DNA from: Chloroflexi bacterium UBA6077
GTDB taxonomy: Bacteria; Chloroflexota; UBA6077
Assembly (NCBI GenBank): GCA_002436065.1
Contig: DIXP01000096.1
Location: 15,717-72,251 of the forward strand
Reading direction: 5' to 3'
Length of the DNA stretch: 56,535 nt
Positions 51,270 to 56,535 of this stretch are shown here, one piece after another. Position numbers and translations under genes: made by a program. Under the pieces are notes generated by a model that ran no database searches, was not told the DNA's origin, and saw only the letters and a list, made by a program, of their open reading frames with translations. Each line of letters opens with the position of its first letter. Within the stretch, counting starts at the first letter, position 1.

Positions 51270-51815
51270 CTACTCAGGAGCGAAGAAAGGGCAATCGCGA
51301 TGCTCGGGCGATCCGCACACCTCCGACACGTAGGTGCTGTGAAGCTGCACCGCGCGGCGGCGCTGGCACCTGAACAGCTGCCTGGACTCCTCGTCGTGGC
51401 CAGATACAGCCTCGCGGACAGTGTACAGATAGGGGCAGTGAATGGCAGAGCGGCTGGCAGACAGGGTAATCGCCGCACTCGTCTGATGGCTGGAGGAAAC
51501 GGACAGGTAGACAGAAACCGGCCCCTGGAACTTGGCGCCGGCAACGGGACACTCGGAGCAGTCGAGGTTGCTATGGCAGCAGGGTTTCCGCCCTGGAGGA
51601 AAGTACTCGGCAGCCCACAGGTCCCAGCAGTTTCTTCGCACGAAGTAGGCGGCGCACTGCTTTCGCCTGGACTCATCGCACTCTGGATCGAGGTCCCAAC
51701 AGTGGGTCCTGCGCTCGTCAACTGAGGAATCCTCGACCGAAGCCCCCGTGGAGGCCAGCCGATCCAGGCGTCGCTGCACCCGGCGGCGATCTGGTTTGAC
51801 TACCTTGTCAGCCAT
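51270..51815 (-). CDS. Cysteine-rich hypothetical protein with CWDL repeats
   Basis: A 181-residue protein of unknown function. A basic N-terminus (ADKVVKPDRRRVQRRLDRL) is followed by about 12 cysteines: HCWDLDPEC, KQCAAYFVRRNCWDLW, KPCCHSNLDCSECPVA, then a C-terminal half with HCPYL, FRCQRRR, VCGSPEHRDCPFF. The two CWDL units and CxxCP recall small 'two-CW' cysteine-rich modules attached to signalling proteins, which suggests metal or redox binding. ATG 51815 (or GTG 51821) overlaps the end of the transglutaminase-like gene and follows GAGAGG, so it is co-translated with it. Confidence 0.65.
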   Translation of the reverse strand: MADKVVKPDRRRVQRRLDRLASTGASVEDSSVDERRTHCWDLDPECDESRRKQCAAYFVRRNCWDLWAAEYFPPGRKPCCHSNLDCSECPVAGAKFQGPVSVYLSVSSSHQTSAAITLSASRSAIHCPYLYTVREAVSGHDEESRQLFRCQRRRAVQLHSTYVSEVCGSPEHRDCPFFAPE

Positions 51816-54039
51816 TGCCACCTCTCCCGTTCATCCGACCGGTGACAGCTCTCTTCAACAGTCGCCATGGCAATCGAAACCGCATCCGTTGCCAGGACGA
51901 CGTCGCCTCACAGCCTGCGATCGACCCACCGTAGGTCTCGCTGGAATAGCACTCTGCCACCGTGTCCAGCTCAGAGCGAAGACTCGGGATCGCCCTCTTC
52001 AGCTCTCGCACGTACTCGCCCGGCGTATTGGAAGCTCGGATCCTCCATCCCAGCAGGCCCGCAACCGTGTACAGTTGAAAGTAGGCTCGCCGAGCAGGGC
52101 TCAGACGGGAGAGAAGGTACTGCCAAATGATCCCCAGCGCCAGGATGCCTCCCATCAGCATCAGGAAGACGGAGTTGCGAGTATCCTCACTGGCGAGGTC
52201 CGTGACGTCGAAGCTGGCGTCCGAGCCGTCGCCGAAGGGATCCACTCCATCGTCCAGCAGCAACGGATCCAGCGCCATATCATCGTAGTTGAGCGCTTCA
52301 AAGGTCTCACCGGTCAGATCCGAGGTTTGCTCCTCCTCCTCTGAGCCCGGCTCGCGCGGCGGCTGGGTCTGAGACGGAGTAGGCTCGAACCGAACCCATC
52401 CGTAGCCGGCGAAAAACAGCTCCGGCCATGAATGGGCGTGCTCCTGCCGCACCTCGTACAGCCCCGTCTGCTCGTTGTACTCGCCCGAGTTGTAGCCGCT
52501 GACCACTCGCGCCGGAATGCCGACGCTTCGAGCCATCACCGCCATGGCCGAAGCGAAGTAGTCGCAGTATCCGGCCCTGGCGGTGAAGATGAACCAGTCG
52601 ACCAAGTCCCGGTTGGATGGCGGCTCCGGCAGGCTGGTCTCGTATCGGAAGCGTCGCAGATACTGCTCGATGGCCAGCGCAGCATCGTAGGGGTTGTCCG
52701 TCCCCCTTGCCACCCTCCTCGCCTGAGTCACCACTCGCCGTATAGACCCCGTGGGTAGCTCCAGGTACCGGCCGGTCCACTCGGGGTAGTCGGTTCCCGA
52801 GCGACGCAGTTGAATCTCCGTCGCCGCTGAGACCGAGGAGATGACCGCATACTGCTGCTCCTTCCTCACCGGAACGACGGCCCGCAACGACTCCAGGTCA
52901 TCCAGGCTCCCGAAGTGATCCACGAAGGCGGCCAGGCTCAACCTGGAGGGCATGCCTGCCGCCAGGATCGTCCTCGTGCTTCTGGCAGTTAGCAGCTTGT
53001 AGCGCTGCTCCACCTCCTGGCGGCTCCGGTACGATGAGACCGAACCAAGTCTCGAGTCGTTGGCATCCAGCCGAGTCACCTGATCTGCCGTGCTCAGCCA
53101 GCCCTGGCCGGTGTACCTGTCGTACACTTGGGCGCCCCAGTACTCGGGCTTGGGCGAGGCCACCAGCATCACGGGCTCAGAGCCCAACTCCACGCCCCCT
53201 CCAAGGGCCATGGTCCTGCCAAATCGCTCCTCCTCGGCCGGGTCCACCGGCACCGCGAAGGTGGCGAAGACGCGACCGAACTCCGATTGAAAACCCTGCC
53301 AGGGCTCTGTGAACTTGTACCAGTTCTCGGCAACGGAGGCATTGACGTTGCCAACCGGCATCACCCAGACCGCGGCCAGGATGCCCCCGGAGAGTATGGC
53401 ACCGCTCCTGAGCAAGCTCCACCTGAGACTGCGGCTGTACTCGGCGCCGGCCCTCTCCCAATCCCTTTCCTTGTCGAAGAGCGTGAGCCTTACCAGTAGC
53501 AGCATCGCCGCCAGCAGGAAGACCACTACGTACATGGTCGTGTCGCTGACCATGTAGGAGAGGTTCAGGATGAGTCCCGCCCCGCACAGCACCAAGGGCG
53601 GCCAGGGGTTGTGCCGACGAAAGACGAACCAGGCGGACAGATAGCCAAGAGTCCACGCCGCGAGCGCCATCAGCATGCCGAACAGCATAGTATCGGTGCT
53701 GATGCCCCCGCCGAAGGCGATCGTCAACCAGGACCAGACACGATCCCACAGCCACAGGATCCGTTCCCCCCAGGGGGCGCCTCGCGGCATCCTGGCAAAA
53801 TATGTGGCGATCGCCAACAGGCCGATCTCGGCGGCAAAGAGATGTGCCACCGGCCCCCGAACCGGCAGCTTCGCCAGGACAGTGCCAAGAAGGATCGCCG
53901 CCAAGGCAACCCAGGGAAGTATCCCCAGATCCCGCACCCAACGGGCCTCAACCAGCGAGAGTGCCGGGGAAAGCACCACGGCCACCAGAAGAGGTAGAGA
54001 GATCCAGCCCTCTTTGGGACCAGACAGCAAACGGATCAT
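51808..54039 (-). CDS. Transglutaminase-like membrane protein (TgpA/DUF3488 type)
   Basis: A 743-residue membrane protein. Six or more N-terminal helices (about 1-220) are followed by an extracytoplasmic region with the transglutaminase-like core. The catalytic Cys is in RAGYCDYFASAMAVMARSVGIPARVVSGY, the His in VRQEHAHSWPELFF and the acidic residue in VRFEPTPSQ. Another helix (SVFLMLMGGILALGIIWQYLL) and a DUF4129-like cytoplasmic tail come last. In many bacteria this gene follows MoxR and DUF58 genes, as here. The biochemical role is poorly known. ATG 54039 has no clear Shine-Dalgarno site. Confidence 0.93.
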   Translation of the reverse strand: MIRLLSGPKEGWISLPLLVAVVLSPALSLVEARWVRDLGILPWVALAAILLGTVLAKLPVRGPVAHLFAAEIGLLAIATYFARMPRGAPWGERILWLWDRVWSWLTIAFGGGISTDTMLFGMLMALAAWTLGYLSAWFVFRRHNPWPPLVLCGAGLILNLSYMVSDTTMYVVVFLLAAMLLLVRLTLFDKERDWERAGAEYSRSLRWSLLRSGAILSGGILAAVWVMPVGNVNASVAENWYKFTEPWQGFQSEFGRVFATFAVPVDPAEEERFGRTMALGGGVELGSEPVMLVASPKPEYWGAQVYDRYTGQGWLSTADQVTRLDANDSRLGSVSSYRSRQEVEQRYKLLTARSTRTILAAGMPSRLSLAAFVDHFGSLDDLESLRAVVPVRKEQQYAVISSVSAATEIQLRRSGTDYPEWTGRYLELPTGSIRRVVTQARRVARGTDNPYDAALAIEQYLRRFRYETSLPEPPSNRDLVDWFIFTARAGYCDYFASAMAVMARSVGIPARVVSGYNSGEYNEQTGLYEVRQEHAHSWPELFFAGYGWVRFEPTPSQTQPPREPGSEEEEQTSDLTGETFEALNYDDMALDPLLLDDGVDPFGDGSDASFDVTDLASEDTRNSVFLMLMGGILALGIIWQYLLSRLSPARRAYFQLYTVAGLLGWRIRASNTPGEYVRELKRAIPSLRSELDTVAECYSSETYGGSIAGCEATSSWQRMRFRLPWRLLKRAVTGRMNGRGGNG

Positions 54040-54136
54040 GCGACGCGTATCCTTTTCATCAACAACGAACGAGCCCCAGTATCGTTACAACCAATTCCCC
54101 TTGGAAATGGCTAACTTCCACCTCCCCGCGTCACCC

Positions 54137-55345
54137 TCACCTTCTCCTGCCGGGGGCAGCGAACTGTGCAGCCGGCTCCGCCAGAGCCTGCGCCAGGTTA
54201 TCACCCCTCTTCACAAGATAAGCATCTATCCCGTTCGCCCCCAGCAACCCCAGCATAGGAAGCGAAGACCGATCCGCCCCAAAGCTGTTGGCATCCAGCA
54301 ACACTCCGATAGCGTTGGCCCCCTTCACCCGTGGCAGCTGCCACGCGTCCAGGCTGTCCTCCTGGGTAGTGGGGGTAATGATCACCACCGTCGCCCCGCG
54401 GGTGAAGCGCACCTCCTCAGCGGCAACCAGCATCTGCAACGAGCTGCTCTTCTCGGCATGCACAACTGCCAGCAGCTCCAGGATCTTGTGCAACTGCCTG
54501 CTGCCTCTGTCGGTGACGAGGATGTGCCCCTGGGTAACGAGACCGACCTCCCGATGCTGCGCGATGAAGTAGTTGGCCAGGGACGCGGCCACGGACACAC
54601 CCCACTCCTCGGTGGACTCCCTGCCCGACCCCGCCTGGACGGCCCTGTCCAGGTCCAGCACCAGCCACACATCCGAAAGCGGATCAAGGTCGAACTCCTT
54701 CACCATCAGTCGCCGCAATCGGGTGGAGCTGAGCCAATGGATGCTGCGAAGGGCGTCCCCCGGCCGGTAGTCACGCACTCCAGAGGCGTTGGGGGTAGTG
54801 GAGAAGGCTCGCTGCCCCCTCACACTCCCGCCCGGAAGCTCCCCAGGTAGCCGGCCAAACGAAAGGAGGGGAACCGTGGCGGGATAAACGACCACGGTCC
54901 CCCCTGTCTTGAGCTTACGCTGATGGCGGAAAAACCCGAAGGGGTCACCACTCACCAGGGTGATCGGACCCAGACTGAACATTCCCCGCATCTCGCACTG
55001 GGTGAAGAGCGATAGGTCGCGCCGCTCACGACCGCGAAGCGACACCACACGGTTACCCCTCCGCCCCAGCAGGGTCGAGTGGTCCCGTATCTCCAGCCAC
55101 AGCTTCGGAAGCCAGCCGCTGTTCTCCAGCGATATCCGCTCCTCTATCTGGCCCCCCACCTGGGCCCGTGGAGTCTTCAGCTCGTACTGCACGCGGGTCC
55201 AACGGACGTTGCCCCAGGCCCACAGGAAGGAGATAAGCGCCGCCGCGAGCAGGGTGTAGGAGAGGCGAAACAGGGCATCCCAGCCGTTGCTCAGCGCCGC
55301 GGCCAGGGAGAGGAGAGAAAGCGCTACGACAACGAGCCCTTTCAC
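54137..55345 (-). CDS. DUF58 (von Willebrand A-like) domain protein
   Basis: A 402-residue protein. Two N-terminal helices (MKGLVVVALSLLSLAAALSN and LLAAALISFLWAWGN) are followed by a beta-rich region and the DUF58 signature SGVRDYRPGDALRSIHWLSSTRLRRLMVKEFD. After it comes a vWA-like fold with VWLVLDLDRAV. The start is GTG 55345, which overlaps the MoxR stop as GTGA, indicating tight coupling. Members act with MoxR ATPases, possibly as an assembly or chaperone system at the membrane. Confidence 0.93.
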   Translation of the reverse strand: MKGLVVVALSLLSLAAALSNGWDALFRLSYTLLAAALISFLWAWGNVRWTRVQYELKTPRAQVGGQIEERISLENSGWLPKLWLEIRDHSTLLGRRGNRVVSLRGRERRDLSLFTQCEMRGMFSLGPITLVSGDPFGFFRHQRKLKTGGTVVVYPATVPLLSFGRLPGELPGGSVRGQRAFSTTPNASGVRDYRPGDALRSIHWLSSTRLRRLMVKEFDLDPLSDVWLVLDLDRAVQAGSGRESTEEWGVSVAASLANYFIAQHREVGLVTQGHILVTDRGSRQLHKILELLAVVHAEKSSSLQMLVAAEEVRFTRGATVVIITPTTQEDSLDAWQLPRVKGANAIGVLLDANSFGADRSSLPMLGLLGANGIDAYLVKRGDNLAQALAEPAAQFAAPGRRR

Positions 55346-56319
55346 CGGTTTATCGCTACACTGACCCGACTACCGGGCACGGGGAGTTTATCCAGGATCT
55401 CCCGAATCACCGATCCCGCATCCACGTTCTTGATTCGGGCGGCAGGGGTAACGATCAGCCTGTGAGCCAGGACCGGCTCGGCCAGCAGCTTGATATCGTC
55501 GGGTGTCACGTGGTCCCTGCCCGCCAGGAGGGCTCGGGCCTGGGCAGTCCGGAAGAGGCCCAGGGACCCGCGAGGGCTGGCTCCAAGGTAGATGTCTGCA
55601 TGAGAACGGGTAGAAGACACCAAGTCCACAATATAGGATCGAAGCTGCGGCACCACCGTGATCTCCTTGACCTGCGACTGGATGGCCAGCAACTCCTCGT
55701 AGCTGGCCACCTGCTCGATGGCGTCCACAGGGTGGGATCGCTGCTGCCTGTTTAGGATCTCCACCTCGTCTTTCTTGGCCGGGTATCCCAGCCGGATGCG
55801 CAATAGAAAGCGATCAAGTTGGGCCTCCGGCAAGGGGAAGGTGCCTTCATATTCTATGGGGTTCTGGGTGGCCATCACCATAAAGGGCCGGGGAATGGCA
55901 TGGGTCACACCATCCACGGTGATCTGCCGCTCCTCCATCGCCTCCAGGAGACTGGCCTGGGTTTTGGGCGTAGCCCGGTTGATCTCGTCGGCCAGGACGA
56001 TCTGGGCCATCACCGGACCCGGGCGGAACTGGAACTCTCCGGTCTTCTGATTGAATATCGAGACACCGGTCACATCACTGGGCAGCAGGTCTGGGGTGAA
56101 CTGTATCCGTTTGAAGTTGCACCCTATGCTCCGTGACAGAGACTTGGCCAGAACCGTCTTCCCAACACCGGGGACATCCTCGATCAGCACGTGCCCCTCA
56201 CACATGAGGGCAATAATGGCCAGCTCTACCTCGGCCCGCTTGCCGACAACGACCCTCTCCACGCTGGCAAGGATCTCCTGAAGCACCATCTCCGCTTCTG
56301 CCATACTCTCGAACTCCAT
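55342..56319 (-). CDS. MoxR-family AAA+ ATPase
   Basis: A 325-residue MoxR ATPase. Walker A is in EDVPGVGKTVLAKSL, Walker B in AQIVLADEINRATPKTQASLLEAM, and sensor 1 in FMVMATQNPIEYEGTFPLPEAQLDRF. The winged C-terminal lid follows. The adjacent DUF58 and transglutaminase-like genes give the standard MoxR-DUF58-TgpA order. It probably remodels or assembles a membrane or secreted complex with them. A hairpin lies in the leader just upstream of its ATG. Confidence 0.95.
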   Translation of the reverse strand: MEFESMAEAEMVLQEILASVERVVVGKRAEVELAIIALMCEGHVLIEDVPGVGKTVLAKSLSRSIGCNFKRIQFTPDLLPSDVTGVSIFNQKTGEFQFRPGPVMAQIVLADEINRATPKTQASLLEAMEERQITVDGVTHAIPRPFMVMATQNPIEYEGTFPLPEAQLDRFLLRIRLGYPAKKDEVEILNRQQRSHPVDAIEQVASYEELLAIQSQVKEITVVPQLRSYIVDLVSSTRSHADIYLGASPRGSLGLFRTAQARALLAGRDHVTPDDIKLLAEPVLAHRLIVTPAARIKNVDAGSVIREILDKLPVPGSRVSVAINR

Positions 56320-56336
56320 TCAGCCGGGAATCAACA

Positions 56337-56378
56337 AGGGCTTTCCGGCGACCCGCTGGGGGATCATCGGAAAGCCCT
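56337..56378 (-). promoter_or_regulatory. Leader hairpin upstream of the MoxR operon
   Basis: AGGGCTTTCCG and CGGAAAGCCCT pair over 11 bp around a 20-base loop, starting 18 bases before the MoxR ATG. TATAAT on the minus strand at 56499-56504 is a plausible -10 box, which would put the hairpin inside the leader. It could instead terminate an upstream gene outside the window. Confidence 0.45.
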
Positions 56379-56535
56379 GAGGTGGGACACTCGAATGAAC
56401 CATCATCGACCTCTCATAGGCCGGGATGTCGCCACTGCGGCAAACCATGGGCAGGCACCATAGCCCCAAATGCAAGAGACGTTCCACTTGCTAGCAGCAT
56501 TATAGAGGGATTCAAGGAAGAGCAACAGCCCTAAG

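Noticed and set aside
1..56535. tRNA, rRNA, integrase or IS element
   Set aside because: I looked for tRNA-like cloverleafs with T-loop text, rRNA stretches and transposase or integrase motifs and recognised none. A covariance-model scan would be decisive for tRNAs.

Overview
The window is a GC-rich bacterial chromosome segment. It begins with the last Nuo subunit gene (nuoN) and ends with a MoxR/DUF58/transglutaminase operon. Several features fit Chloroflexota best: lipoprotein solute-binding proteins with long Ala/Pro/Thr linkers, many GntR/UTRA regulators beside TRAP transporters, PrsW, a CxxC zinc-ribbon protein, and dispersed extragenic repeats of the 'GTCATCCTGAG..AGCGAAGGATCTC' kind. 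This placement is inferred from style, because the window has no rRNA or other marker. No rRNA, tRNA, CRISPR array, transposase or phage gene was recognised.

Layout. (1) 1-4300: nuoN (+), a PrsW-type membrane protease (-) and a TSUP exporter (-), with extragenic repeats between them. (2) 4300-10560: a GntR/UTRA regulator diverges from an E2-E1alpha-E1beta 2-oxo-acid dehydrogenase operon that has no E3. A DASS (SLC13-type) dicarboxylate transporter follows. (3) 10648-17749 (-): a TRAP binding protein, a GntR regulator, a fused TRAP permease, an old-yellow-enzyme/dienoyl-CoA reductase and an MBL-fold hydrolase. (4) 18009-22384: a zinc alcohol dehydrogenase, an orphan TctC binding protein, and a recombination scar that joins 3' fragments of two genes whose intact homologues lie elsewhere in the window. 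(5) 22385-29929 (-): a compact six-gene operon, GntR - BCCP - biotin carboxylase - carboxyltransferase - fused TRAP permease - TRAP binding protein. (6) 30071-49058 (-): a long accessory catabolic region with two SDRs, three related TRAP binding proteins, a split TRAP permease with a 39-residue companion membrane protein, a split transketolase, VOC, cupin and RidA proteins, two zinc alcohol dehydrogenases, a second orphan TctC, a DapA-family aldolase/lyase and three more GntR/UTRA regulators. (7) 49454-56319: a TIGR00300/LOR-SDH family protein (+), then a minus-strand operon MoxR - DUF58 - transglutaminase-like - Cys-rich protein, followed by a zinc-ribbon protein.

How it works together. From about 4.3 to 49 kb the region is a series of transport-plus-catabolism modules, each with a transporter or binding protein (TRAP, TTT or DASS), its own GntR/UTRA regulator and one to four soluble enzymes. 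The enzymes suggest use of small organic acids and sugar-acid-like compounds: thiamine-dependent dehydrogenase, 2-oxo-acid-type carboxylase, transketolase, SDR/ADH and DapA-like lyase. None of the substrates can be read from sequence alone. The least conventional unit is the carboxylase-TRAP operon at 22385-29929.
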